A DNA stretch of 64,000 nucleotides from Siphonodentalium dalli (lineage: Eukaryota > Mollusca > Scaphopoda > Gadilida > Siphonodentaliidae): assembly GCA_032622095.1 (NCBI GenBank), contig CP136065.1, forward strand, positions 248,867,474 to 248,931,473. Reading direction: 5' to 3'. Position 1 is the stretch's first letter, and each line of letters begins with the position of its first letter. The translations under genes were made by a program, and so were the position numbers. Below the pieces are notes generated by a model, which did no database searches, was not told the DNA's origin, and saw only the letters and a program-made list of their open reading frames with translations. Shown piece after piece: positions 20,481-31,815 of this stretch.

Positions 20481-21614
20481 TTGTAAATAGTCGAACATTC
20501 TCACAATATATGTTATTCAAAGTTCAACTTTAAAATGGCATATGATTTTTAAGACTCAAATTAGACCTACAGTAATTCCTCGATTTTATCAAATTTTGAG
20601 AATCAAAACAAGTTAAAGACATACTCAAGTCAATTCTGATCTAAAAAGAATAAAACATTGATGAAGCAAATTAATATGAGGTCGTGTTTGGTGACATTAG
20701 TCGAGTTAACAGAATCTAAAACTTACCTTGTGTATTGAGCAGAAAGGTTACTCATATCTCCAGAATTATCAGATTTCAAGTCAGGTAATGATTAAACTGC
20801 ATGGAGTATCAAGAGTTGCTTGGAAGATATTAAATCAACTTTTTATTAGAATCAATTGTCTGCTACATGTATATCAATAAAATCACAGGAGCAGCAAATA
20901 ACAGGTTTGTCAGAGCACTACAATAAATCACTTGAAGCAATAGTGTGAGAAGAAACAGGCTGAACGATTAAACAAACTTCCGGCTATCACTTCACTCCTC
21001 TTATGATTAATAAGTTCCATGTTAGGAATCGCATATCAACTTATATTCATACAATTAAATCAGGAATACTACATTAAAACTAACAACTATTTACATGTAT
21101 TGATCAATCCTCAAGAATTAATAGAGCTTCCTTTTAAAGAACTTCAACAGATCTACACCAACCAGAACTAATAGTTAGAAACGCGTTGGTAAAAATCCTA
21201 AAGCGAATGAAAAAGACAGGGAACATGTTCTGTTAATCGTAACAAGATTCGTCATATATGGTGCAATAAATAATGTGCGATGCTATCGCAAATTGATTAG
21301 CTGTAAATGAAACAACACTATCCGAGTCCCATTATAGGAAGAATAACTAATGGCCAAAACATAGTGTACCAGCAATATGTCAGAACTCTACTATCGGCTT
21401 AACACGAAGAACAGCTGACAGTTTATGCATAACAGATCAATTGAGGTAGGTACTGGGTAGTGTTTTGTATGGGATGTTCATTCTATCTTTGACAGGAGAT
21501 GCCCTATGTATCAGTGGCCGCAATGAAAGGATAATGCACATCACTCATAAGATCAATAGTATCTTATTTTGGAAAGCTGGCATGATGTTTGTAGCAGCCC
21601 TAACATTCCTATGG
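20481..21614. other. Unassigned stretch
   Basis: AT-rich, no recognised repeat or credible gene. Confidence 0.4.
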
Positions 21615-21831
21615 TACAGTAATGCCCTAAATAATCAACTCCTTAACCACAGCAGAATTATGGGTAACTTTTCAGGATTTAGTCGGAAATATGGCTTGTT
21701 GCCATTCATCGGAAAGCTCTCACTGAGAGCTTTTCGATGAATGACAACAAGCCATATTTCCAACCAAATCCTGAAAAGTTACCCATAATTCAGCTGTGGT
21801 TAAGGAGTCAATTATTTAGGGCATTACTGTA
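21615..21831. mobile_element. Family A MITE, copy 10 (full length)
   Basis: TA-flanked full palindrome. The right arm has several private changes (cattcgatgaatgacaac-like; aattcagctgtgg). Confidence 0.92.
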
Positions 21832-22241
21832 TCTCCTGTGGTGCTAGTTACTTATATAGCAAGCCTCTCTCCCATTATATTATCCCCCACCAAGTAAGAT
21901 CCATATAAGGAATAATTTACTCTACCATGATTGGGACCCCCTCCGAGATATGACCATGCTGACATTGAACCTGGAGGAAGGACCCCTACTGTGCCATAGG
22001 AGATAAAAAACCTATTAAATACACAAACAGCTATGAGACAGGCATGTTGAAGTATATTGTAATTACTATCAAGGAAGCGGAAATTATTCATATATAATGA
22101 GTGACTAGATGATGTGTTTTGGGAGCAGGGATGTGGCTAGATGGTCTCAGTTTGGAGGGTGTCCACCTTGAAATTGAAATTTCTAACTGCACCCCTCCCC
22201 TGAACCACACCAAACTCCCACGTTTGTGAAATTTATTAGCA

Positions 22242-22269
22242 CCCCCCCCCCCCCCCCCCCCCCCCCCCC
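22242..22269 (+). repeat. Poly-C tract (28 C)
   Basis: Uninterrupted run of 28 C following atttattagca. Likely length-variable and i-motif/G4 capable. Confidence 0.95.
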
Positions 22270-22454
22270 AACTGATGTCCATTTAACACCAAAATGATTT
22301 CCAAAAGTAGACCAATACGCTGCTGTTGGTCTTAAAAAAAACACAACAAATTACCCATTTATTGGTTGGAAAATCAAAGAATGAGAACAATTTCAACCTA
22401 TATGTGATGTTAAATTTCAAACTCAACTCATGTTGTGTCAGACATGAACTATCC

Positions 22455-23258
22455 ATCTGTCCCCACCCCATATTAAATTATTAACCTGTTAACCTGAAGG
22501 TTTACAGAAGACATCTGTCCCCACCCCATATTAAATTATTAACCTGTTAACCTGAAGGTTTACAGAAGACATCTGTCCCCACCCCATATTAAATTATTAA
22601 ATTTGATTTTAAGGTAACCTGTTAACCTGAAGGTTTACAGAAGACATCTGTCCCCACCCCATATTAAATTATTAAATTTGATTTTAAGGTAACCTGTTAA
22701 CCTGAAGGTTTACAGAAGACATCTGTCCCCACCCCATATTAAATTATTAACCTGTTAACCTGGAGGTTTACAGAAGACATCTGTCCCCACCCCATATTAA
22801 ATTATTAAATTTCATTTTAAGATAACCTGTTATCCTGAAGGTTTACAGAAGACATCTGTCCCCACCCCATATTAAATTATTAACATGTTAACCTGGAGGT
22901 TTACAGAAGACATCTGTCCCCACCCCATATTAAATTATTAAATTTGATTTTAAGGTAACCTGTTATCCTGAAGGTTTACAGAAGACATCTGTCCCCACCC
23001 CATATTAAATTATTAACCTGTTAACCTGGAGGTTTACAGAAGACATCTGTCCCCACCCCATATTAAATTATTAAATTTGATTTTAAGGTAACCTGTTATC
23101 CTGAAGGTTTACAGAAGACATCTGTCCCCACCCCATATTAAATTATTAACCTGTTAACCTGGAGGTTTACAGAAGACATCTGTCCCCACCCCATATTAAA
23201 TTATTAAATTTCATTTTAAGATAACCTGTTAACCTGAAGGTTTACAGAAGACATCTCC
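22455..23258 (+). repeat. Satellite with alternating 58- and 75-bp units
   Basis: Units run ctgtccccaccccatattaa ... gaaggtttacagaagacat. A long form carries an extra 17 bases (aatttgattttaaggta). The order is short, short, long, long, then strict short/long alternation to the end, giving a 133-bp higher-order unit. Confidence 0.93.
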
Positions 23259-23554
23259 AACTCAAATTAATTATTTTTTAATATATTATCGATATTAAAT
23301 GATTGTTGTATTGCCGGGTATTTATTGAAATTGGCGTACATTCTCGCTTTAAAACTCTTCAACACCTTTTGACATATGTTTTGATGAGTTTTGCATATAA
23401 CTGAACTGTTTTGTAATTAGTACTTCAAAACACGTCACCAGGTGTCCACCGACATTTAATATTGAGGGGTAAAGAGTTTAAACCTATCTACTCACCCTAT
23501 TTGTTTCTGACTAGTAACCCACAACATTCACTTTTTTTTTGGCCTAACGACATA
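23259..23554. other. Unassigned gap
   Basis: AT-rich, nothing recognised. Confidence 0.4.
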
Positions 23555-24160
23555 AACTGATATAAAATCATGAGTATAGGTACTTGTTAACCCTTTACCC
23601 AACAAACCGGCCAAAAACGCCCAAATAAAGCTGCAACAGCCTAAATTATCTTGGGTCTGTCTCAATAAAACCATACAAATATGGATATCATTGGAACCGG
23701 CTCCTTGACCACATTGTGATAGTTACAGTTATGCCCTGTGCCAATGCATTCTCTTATATATGCGAGTCGACCATAGGTCGCCTCGCATATATATATAAGA
23801 GAATGCATTGGCCTAAAAAAAAACTTTTAACACTTTTTACCATTTTTTCTTACATTCTTTAACAATTTTATAATTTTTAATGTGTTAAGCCAATGCATTC
23901 TCTTATATATGCGAGGCGACCTATGGTCGACTCGCATATATAAGAGAATGCATTGGCACAGGGCCGTTCTGTTGGGTAAAGGGTTAACAGATATAAAATC
24001 ATGAGTATACGTACTTATTAACAGATATAAAATTATGAGTATACGTACTTATTAACAGATATAAAATTATGAGTATACGTACTTATTAACAGATATAAAA
24101 TTATGAGTATACGTACTATTTAACAGATATAAAATTATGAGTATACGTACTATTTAGTTC
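23555..24160 (+). repeat. 36-bp tandem repeat split by family C copy 3
   Basis: Unit ttaacagatataaaattatg agtatacgtacttatt. One unit start precedes the MITE at 23556-23586 and five follow it. Confidence 0.92.
23587..23987 (-). mobile_element. Family C TTAA-type MITE, copy 3
   Basis: Inserted exactly at the TTAA of the 36-bp repeat: gtacttg-TTAA...TTAA-cagatataaa, against uninterrupted gtacttaTTAAcagatataa in the array. Two 67-bp-type cassettes; the first has two extra 'at' pairs (gcatatatatataagag). Confidence 0.95.
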
Positions 24161-24304
24161 ATATTTATACTCTTCATGAGGAGATCTAAATTATCTTGCT
24201 ATACATGTAGTCTCAGGGAACCAAATACACAGAAGGGTAATATGGGTTACAGTGTATGTCCCACCCCTTTCAAAACCAGTTTCTCAATGCAACGCAAATA
24301 TAGA

Positions 24305-24392
24305 GCCCATGCAATGCTTTGGCCAGGGCTAAGGGTCATGCAATGCTTTGGCCAGGGCTAAGGGTCATGCAATGCTTTGTCAGGGCTAAGGG
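24305..24392 (+). repeat. 27-29-bp tandem repeat x3
   Basis: Unit catgcaatgctttggccagg gctaagggt, three copies, ending at the TTAA of the next mini-element. Confidence 0.9.
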
Positions 24393-24472
24393 TTAACACA
24401 TTGAGTGCCGGCTCCCATACAAATACATGCAAAAAGTACGAAATAACCCGTAGTTGGCACTCAACGTGTTAA
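24393..24472. mobile_element. 80-bp TTAA-flanked mini-element
   Basis: Bounded by TTAACACATTGAGTGCC and GGCACTCAACGTGTTAA (one mismatch). Interior of under 50 bases. Confidence 0.8.
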
Positions 24473-24530
24473 TTTATTTTACAGACTTAATAATTTTTCA
24501 CATGAACTCACTTCATGGCCTTGAGTCCCT

Positions 24531-24698
24531 TTAACCCTTTCAGTGCCAAGTCCGATTTTTGTATCAACCCATATTTCTTGATCATTTTTCAAATTTATTG
24601 ATCATCAATGTATCACATTATTATAATCAATAAATTTGAAAAATGATCCAGGAAATATGGGTTGATACAAAAATCGGACTTGGCACTGAAAGGGTTAA
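24531..24698. mobile_element. Family E TTAA-type MITE, copy 2 (168 bp, long inverted ends)
   Basis: TTAACCCTTTCAGTGCCAAG to CTTGGCACTGAAAGGGTTAA. The arms are complementary for about 75 bp each (aaatatgggttgatacaaaa). Its left TTAA is also the end of an M-type terminus (ggccttgagtccctttaa). A central piece (catcaatgtatcacattatt) also occurs at 39843. Confidence 0.93.
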
Positions 24699-25150
24699 GG
24701 GCCTCCTGTATGTACAGTGCAGCACGGCATATTGTCAACTACAGATCCCTCTACATGAAATATTAGCCATAAGCAACAGACCAGTATTTTGTGACAAATA
24801 TAACTTTGAGGTAGAAGAAGTCATGATACAGTAATGACCTAAATAATTGACTCCTTAACCACAGCAGGATATAGTCGGAAATATGGCTTGTTGCCATTCA
24901 TCAGAAAGCTCTCACTAAATCCTGAAAAGTTATCCATAATTCTGCTGTGGTTAAGGAGTCGATTATTTAGGGCATTACTGTACATCTAATATTAGCCATA
25001 AGCAACAGTCCCTTTTAGGGCCTCCTGGGTGTACAGTGCAGCACGGCATATCGTCAACTACAGATCTGCTACATGTAATATTAGCCATAAGCAACAGACC
25101 AGTATTTTGTGACCAATATAACTTTGCGGTATAAGAAGTCATGATATATA
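24699..25150 (+). repeat. ~130-bp tandem duplication split by family A copy 11
   Basis: The block gggcctcctg..gtgtacagtgcag through gcaacagaccagtattttgt to agaagtcatgata occurs at 24699-24828 and 25018-25147. The second copy has no MITE. Confidence 0.88.
24827..24982. mobile_element. Family A MITE, copy 11 (both arms shortened)
   Basis: Inserted after agaagtcatga-TA. The paralogous block at 25135-25150 reads agaagtcatgatatataa without the insertion. The left arm lacks the gaattatgggtaac block and the right arm lacks the gagctttccgatg block. Confidence 0.92.
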
Positions 25151-25197
25151 AAACTAAATAAATATTGTCAAAATGTGAAGGTTTGTTCACCTGATAC

Positions 25198-25447
25198 CAA
25201 GCCTTGAAATAGTGTCTGTCATTTGCAGAATGAGGTCCCCAGAGGGTGAATTTAGTGATGCTATCCCGCACAGTGGGCTGGCATCACCAAATTCACCCTC
25301 TGGGAACCTCATTCTGCTGAGGTGTAAGCAGAATGAGGTCCCCAGAGGGTGAATTTGGTGATGCTAGCCCACTATGCGGGGTAGCATCACTAAATTCACC
25401 CTCTGGGGACCTCATTCTGCAAATGACAGACACTATTTCAAGGCTTG
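25198..25447. mobile_element. Family B hAT-like MITE, copy 7 (type copy)
   Basis: 250-bp element with ends caagccttgaaatagtg and cactatttcaaggcttg. It is flanked by a perfect 8-bp duplication cctgatac (25190-25197; 25448-25455). Two back-to-back hairpins of the gcagaatgaggtcccc module. This copy fixes the family boundaries. Confidence 0.95.
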
Positions 25448-25574
25448 CCTGATACTTGTATCATTTAAAATGTTAGCATTAAATCTTAGGGTGACAATTC
25501 TGATATTATAAAGGATTCATGACCCCACTTCAATAATGCTATAAGAAAGTGATCATTAAACGACCCCCAACACC

Positions 25575-26615
25575 TGCAAGCTTGGAAATATTGGGTATGA
25601 CATTTGCAGAATGAGGTCCCCAAAAGGATGAATTTAGTGATGCTACCCCACACAGTGAGCTAGCATCACTAAATTCACCCTCTGGGGACCTCATTCTGCT
25701 TACACCTCAGCAGAATGAGGTCCCCAAAAGGGTGAATTTAGTGATGCTACCCCACAGTGAGCTAGCATCACTAAATTCACCCTCTGGGGACTTCATTCTG
25801 CTTACACCTCAGCAGAATGAGGTTCCCAGAGGGTGAATTTAGTGATGCTACCCCACACAGTGAGCTAGCATCACTAAATTCATCTCTAAATTCTGCTTAG
25901 GCCTCATCTTCTGTGAAGTATCTATAGTCTCAAATTATGAAATTAACATTGTTCAGTTACTTTTTCTCTTCTGGGAAGTTTCTATATCCCCTAATTTGCA
26001 GAAGATAAAACTAATAATCGACTTGACTAATGGAGAACATCCCCAACATCAACTGGGGAACTTCAATCTGATCCTACATCTCCCATAGCAGTTAACCCTT
26101 TACCCAACAGAACGGCCCTGTGCCAATGCATTCTCTTATATATGCGAGTCGACCATAGGTCGCCTCGCATATATAAGAGAATGAATTGGCTTAACACATT
26201 AAAAATTATAAAATTGTTAAAGAATGTAAGAAAAAATGGTAAAAAGTGTTTTTTTAGGCCAATGCATTCTCTTATATATGCGAGGCGACCTATGGTCGAC
26301 TCGCATATATAAGAGAATGCATTGGCACAGGGCATAACTGTAACTATCACAATGTGGTCAAGGAGCCGGTTCCAATGATATCCATATTTGTATGATTCTA
26401 TTGAGACAGACCGAAGATATTTTAGGCTGTTGAAGCTTTATTTGGCCGGTTTTGGCCGGTTTGTTGGGTAAAGGGTTAAGGCCTAAGCATAACGAGGTCC
26501 CCAGAGGGTGATTTTTTTTTATGCTAGCCCAATGTGCAGGATAGCGTCACTAAATTCACCCTCTGGGCACCTCATTCTGCACATGTCAGACACCTGTCTA
26601 GACTCTGATTCACAC
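25575..26615. mobile_element. Family B composite element, copy 8, with triplicated hairpin and nested MITE
   Basis: Left end caagcttggaaatattggg. Three tandem hairpins (about 25606-25700, 25710-25803, 25811-25890), the middle segment with aacatcaactggggaactt, then a family C insertion at 26092-26479 and a final hairpin to gcacatgtcagacacc. The right terminus is degraded. Confidence 0.8.
26092..26479 (+). mobile_element. Family C TTAA-type MITE, copy 4 (nested in family B)
   Basis: TTAA-CCCTTTACCCAACAGAAC to ttgttgggtaaaggg-TTAA. It splits the family B motif cccatagcag/ggcctaagca, which is continuous at about 17380-17395. Both cassettes are present; the linker is shortened. Confidence 0.94.
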
Positions 26616-27598
26616 CAATGTTTTAATTGCCATTATCACAAATAAGATCTAATTTCAGATTATGTCATCACAAAAGTTCATCAAGTACCTAACAAGTACA
26701 TTAACAAGTCAATAAAATCCTATTTCTTTTATCTTCGATATGAAAGAAAAGTCATTGTTTGCTGATGTGAAACATGTCAAATCAATTGGGAGCAAGGCTC
26801 CAAATAACTGGCCGTCACTGACAATTGTCAAACTCCAAATTCGAATTTTTCTAGGTTGTCAGGCTCTGCTTTGAAACTGTTTGACATTATGACAGGTTGA
26901 AATGTTGACATAATTTTAATGTGATGTGATATTTTGCAAAATAAATTGATATAGTGTGCTGTTAAATGAAATTTATTCTATTGGAGAGTAGTTTTTAATT
27001 ATTTGTTTTTGCAAAATCTGGGTTTTTCAGATGTTTGAATATTAGAACTTGGATGTCTACAAATATTGGAATTGGAAAATTTATGGATCGAGTTTTTCCA
27101 CCCGGTCGAGTTATAACATACTGTCCTGTGTTCCATACAGTCATATGTTCATGATGAAAAGCACTACCCTTACATGGTACTAGTAACAGCACCGGGATCA
27201 GAGCAATTGAAAATTTCTATAACCTTCAAATTGAGCGTGAAGTTGGCAAGCAAGTTCGATGTTGTGGCCAGGATGGGCAGATTTGCATTATTTATAGTAA
27301 AAAAAAGTGAAGAAGAGGAACATAATTGGGGGATAATACATCATTATTAGTTTCACTTGACATTATTACCTCATTTTGAAATGTCATGTTTGGTGCCTGA
27401 CAATAAGTTCCCCTATTTGGTTATATTATAAAGTGAGAAGTGGACTGTTATCAGGAAGAAATAACAATTAATGGCTGAAATTAATTTTATAACCCAACAT
27501 CACCCTTCTGTGATCCAACAATTATGGAACCTTCCATCATTCTCCACCCACATTTAGATAAAAGTTTAAACTTTCTATCTCCTGAAATCGGAAACCCC
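26616..27598. other. Unassigned AT-rich stretch
   Basis: No repeat family or credible gene recognised. Confidence 0.4.
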
Positions 27599-27998
27599 TT
27601 AACCCTTTACCCAACAGAACGGCCCTGTGCCAATGCATTCTCTTATATATGCGAGTCGACCATAGGTCGCCTCGCATATATAAGAGAATGCATTGGCTTA
27701 ACACATTAAAAATTATAAAATTGTTAAAGAATGTAAGAAAAAATGGTAAAAAGTGTTAAAAAAAGATTTTTTTTAGGCCAATGCATTCTCTTATATATGC
27801 GAGGCGACATATGGTCGACTCGCATATATAAGAGAATGCATTGGCACAGGGCATAACTGTAACTATCACAATGTGGTCAAGGAGCCGGTTCCAATGATAT
27901 CCATATTTGTATGGTTCTATTGAGACAGACCGAAGATATTTTAGGCTGTTGCAGCTTTATTTGGCCGGTTTTGGCTGTTTTGTTGGGTAAAGGGTTAA
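27599..27998 (+). mobile_element. Family C TTAA-type MITE, copy 5
   Basis: Full-length, 400 bp. Its right TTAA is also the start of the first 42-bp satellite unit (ttaaagtaatgttttgcaca). The left flank is not satellite. Confidence 0.94.
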
Positions 27999-30147
27999 AG
28001 TAATGTTTTGCACATATCTGTCAGCAGTTCTCCATCTTAAAGTAATGTTTTGCACATATCTGTCAGCAGTTCTCCATCTTAAAGTAATGTTTTGCACATA
28101 TCTGTCGGCAGTTCTCCATCTTAAAGTAGTGTTTCGCACATATCTGTCAGCAGTTCTCCATCTTAAAGTAATGTTTTGCACATATCTGTCGGCAGTTCTC
28201 CATTTTAAAGTAATGTTTTGCACATATCTGTCGGCAGTTCTCCATCTTAAAGTAATGTTTTGCACATATCTGTCGGCAGTTCTCCATCTTAAAGTAATGT
28301 TTTGCACATATCTGTCAAGCAGTTATCCATCTTAAAGTAATGTTTTGCACATAACTGTCAGCAGTTCTCCATCTTAAAGTAATGTTTTGCACATATCTGT
28401 CAGCAGTTCTCCATCTTAAAGTAATGTTTTGCACATAAATGTCAGCAGTTCTCCATCTTAAAGTAATCTTTTGCACATATCTGTCGGCAGTTCTCCATCT
28501 TAAAGTAATGTTTTGCACATATCTGTCGGCAGTTCTCCATCTTAAAGTAATGTTTTGCACATATCTGTCAGCAGTTCTCCATCTTAAAGTAATGTTTTGC
28601 ACATAAATGTCAGCAGTTCTCCATCTTAAAGTAATGTTTTGCACATATCTGTCGGCAGTTCTCCATCTTAAAGTAATGTTTTGCACATATCTGTCGGCAG
28701 TTCTCCATCTTAAAGTAATGTTTTGCACATATCTGTCAGCAGTTCTCCATCTTAAAGTAATGTTTTGCACATAACTGTCAGCAGTTCTCCATCTTAAAGT
28801 AATGTTTTGCACATATCTGTCAGCAGTTCTCCATCTTAAAGTAATGTTTTGCACATAAATGTCAGCAGTTCTCCATCTTAAAGTAATGTTTTGCACATAT
28901 CTGTCGGCAGTTCTCCATCTTAAAGTAATGTTTTGCACATATCTGTCAGCAGTTCTCCATCTTAAAGTAATGTTTTGCACATATCTGTCAGCAGTTCTCC
29001 ATCTTAAAGTAATGTTTTGCACATATCTGTCAGCAGTTCTCCATCTTAAAGTAATGTTTTGCACATATCTGTCAGCAGTTCTCCATCTTAAAGTAATGTT
29101 TTGCACATATCTGTCGGCAGTTCTCCATCTTAAAGTAATGTTTTGCACATATCTGTCAGCAGTTCTCCATCTTAAAGTAATGTTTTGCACATATCTGTCG
29201 GCAGTTCTCCATCTTAAAGTAATGTTTTGCACATATCTGTCAGCAGTTCTCCATCTTAAAGTAATGTTTTGCACATATCTGTCAGCAGTTCTCCATCTTA
29301 AAGTAATGTTTTGCACATATCTGTCAGCAGTTCTTCATCTTAAAGTAATGTTTTGCACATATCTGTCAGCAGTTCTCCATCTTAAAGTAATGTTTTGCAC
29401 ATATCTGTCGGCAGTTCTCCATCTTAAAGTAATGTTTTGCACATATCTGTCAGCAGTTCTCCATCTTAAAGTAATGTTTTGCACATATCTGTCGGCAGTT
29501 CTCCATCTTAAAGTAATGTTTTGCACATATCTGTCAGCAGTTCTCCATCTTAAAGTAATGTTTTGCACATATCTGTCAGCAGTTCTCCATCTTAAAGTAA
29601 TGTTTTGCACATATCTGTCAGCAGTTCTCCATCTTAAAGTAATGTTTTGCACATATCTGTCAGCAGTTCTCCATCTTAAAGTAATGTTTTGCACATATCT
29701 GTCAGCAGTTCTCCATCTTAAAGTAATGTTTTGCACATATCTGTCAGAAGTTCTCCATCTTAAAGTAATGTTTTGCACATATCTGTCGCAGTTCTCCATC
29801 TTAAAGTAATGTTTTGCACATATCTGTCGGCAGTTCTCCATCTTAAAGTAATGTTTTGCACATATCTGTCAGCAGTTCTCCATCTTAAAGTAATGTTTTG
29901 CACATATCTGTCAGCAGTTCTCCATCTTAAAGTAATGTTTTGCACATATCTGTCAGCAGTTCTCCATCTTAAAGTAATGTTTTGCACATATCTGTCAGCA
30001 GTTCTCCATCTTAAAGTAATGTTTTGCACATATCTGTCAGCAGTTCTCCATCTTAAAGTAATGTTTTGCACATATCTGTCAGCAGTTCTCCATCTTAAAG
30101 TAATGTTTTGCACATATCTGTCAGCAGTTCTCCATCTTAAAGTAATG
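27995..30147 (+). repeat. 42-bp satellite array (about 51 units)
   Basis: Unit gcagttctccatcttaaagt aatgttttgcacatatctgt c(a/g). Highly homogeneous: most variation is one A/G site plus ataactgt and ataaatgt variants, whose order repeats with a ten-unit (420-bp) period between 28351 and 28860. Because 42 is a multiple of three and the unit lacks stops, long frames appear on both strands. An extra base near 28316 and a missing base near 29788 break them. Not judged coding. Confidence 0.96.
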
Positions 30148-30213
30148 TAAAATTGGACTTGGCACTGAAAGGGTTAATGCTGCACTAGTGCAGCGCCCAT
30201 CATGAAAGAGTTA
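30148..30213. mobile_element. TTAA-type end fragments at the right edge of the 42-bp array
   Basis: 'aaattggacttggcactgaaagggttaa'-type family E terminus (30149-30176) directly follows the last satellite unit. Then a D-like piece ends catcatgaaagagttaa at 30213. Confidence 0.8.
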
Positions 30214-30219
30214 ATGCAG

Positions 30220-30487
30220 TTAACCCTTCCATGACTGGAGCTTCCTGAAATTTTGCGAAAACCCTGTGCCAACGCATTCTCTTACATGTATATACATGTA
30301 TGTGAAGCTCCCAATATGGCAATAAGAGAATACATTGGCCCAACATTATTTGCCTTGAACTTGTAAGACAGTGTATTCTCTTATATTTGAGAGGCTCCCT
30401 ATGAGATACTGGCATATATAAGATAATTCACTGGCACAAGATCTTTATTACTGCTGCACCAGCTCAGTACCTGTCATGAAAGGGATA
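30220..30487 (+). mobile_element. Family D TTAA-type element, copy 3
   Basis: TTAACCCTTCCATGACTGGA at the left and a degenerate tgtcatgaaagggataaa at the right. Two eroded hairpin cassettes (30272-30340, 30368-30432). Confidence 0.75.
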
Positions 30488-30524
30488 AAGCAATTAACTG
30501 TTTAATTGTATATACAGCAGTAGG

Positions 30525-30870
30525 GTCCAGCCTAGAGGGTGACTTGGGAGATATCATCTCCCTAAAATGTGCTAATTCTTCCTATTTTTTCCACAGGGAG
30601 AAGTGACTTCTCTCTCATATGCAAGTATGCATTTGTCCCAACAGCATATGCAAAGTATATTTACTGATTATAATAGTGTTCTTACTCACTATATTGGTTT
30701 TATAAATGGGTTCTTGAGATGCGTAATACCTACTGGATCATTGAATCGATTGAAGGGTGATGTTGGGTGTGTAAATTGAACTTTAGCCATTGTTACTTCT
30801 CCCTGACAACAGTCCACTTCTCCCTAACAACCAAACTGGGAGAAGTGACTTCTCCCTATATAAAACCTCT
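30525..30870. repeat. Dispersed repeat family G, copy 1
   Basis: Left part gtccagcctagagggtgact ... gatatcatctccct and right part gggagaagtgacttctccct ... cctctaggctggtct are inverted. The same modules recur at 39474-39590. Confidence 0.7.
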
Positions 30871-31089
30871 AGGCTGGTCTGATAAAGCTTTATTGAAGAT
30901 GTCATTAAGTTCATGCAGCCCATGGATAGGTATGTCAATCCTTAGATGATTTATATTTGTCTCATATATATAATAAACCCTCAGGAAAGACAACAGTTAA
31001 TGAGAAAGAAATAGATTCTGATTGATTTTTTTGTCTTTTGATCATAAGTCGGGTACAACCTCGAGATGAGATCATGAGATGCAATATTG

Positions 31090-31203
31090 TTTAACTCTTT
31101 CTGTACTAAACACTCATTGATGAGTAGTTCCCTCAGGAAATATTCAGATAATAAGTTGAACTCTTTCTATGTTAAATACTCCATGACGAGTACCCCCCCC
31201 TAG
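31090..31203 (+). repeat. Two diverged 68-bp satellite units (isolated)
   Basis: tttctgtactaaacactcat tgatgagtagttccctcagg and a second, more eroded unit. Outlying members of the arrays at 14040 and 33180. Confidence 0.8.
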
Positions 31204-31499
31204 GGAAATATTCTTCATTGTTTTAACTCTTTTCACTCAACCAAAAATAAATTATTTATAGATTAACGACTACAAATTCACCTGATTGATAAATATTTAA
31301 TCTGAAATTAAAGACAACAAGGTAACAAGTTCGTCTTCATTTGAATACAATTATACATAGTCATTCATACAGCAACACTTCAAATTTTCATTTGACAGAA
31401 TGTTGGCAAAAGCGCATTTTGGACCAGTTTGATGCATTATTATCTGTTTTATTTGTTTGATACCCATTGATAGCAGTCTACGATCTCTAAACCTATACG

Positions 31500-31815
31500 A
31501 GGGTGTCACCCCCTACTGAATCCTGAATACCAGATAACAGAGGGGGGATGAATCCTGCATACCAGTTAAGAAAATATAGATTATATACTTAGTAATTTCA
31601 TACTAATATCATAGTGTTCACATATTTTCTGTAGTACTATCCATAATTTCAACATATCAAAAGATATTAGACTGAATTACATAAAAATATGTCATTTGGG
31701 TTGGAAAATAATCAATTTTTTTTTTATTTTGTGCTATATTTGTGCATACCAGCTGTTTTGTTGTATCCCGAATACCAGTTAACAGAGGGGTATGAATCCT
31801 GTATACCACCTGGAA
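31500..31815 (+). repeat. Dispersed members of the 31-bp 'gaataccactt' family
   Basis: Pieces tcctgaataccagataacag at 31523 and cccgaataccagttaacaga at 31768 resemble the 31-bp unit arrayed at 59650-63057. The first follows agggtgtcacccc, as the array at 53195 does. Confidence 0.75.

Noticed and set aside
28315..29316. A 333-codon minus-strand frame of a 14-residue repeat (and its plus-strand counterpart at 28859-29809)
   Set aside because: By-product of a 42-bp satellite unit that is a multiple of three and stop-free on both strands. Single-base indels near 28316 and 29788 break the frames with no compensation.
27999..30147. CRISPR-like regular repeat array
   Set aside because: Units are contiguous with no unique spacers, and the context is eukaryotic.
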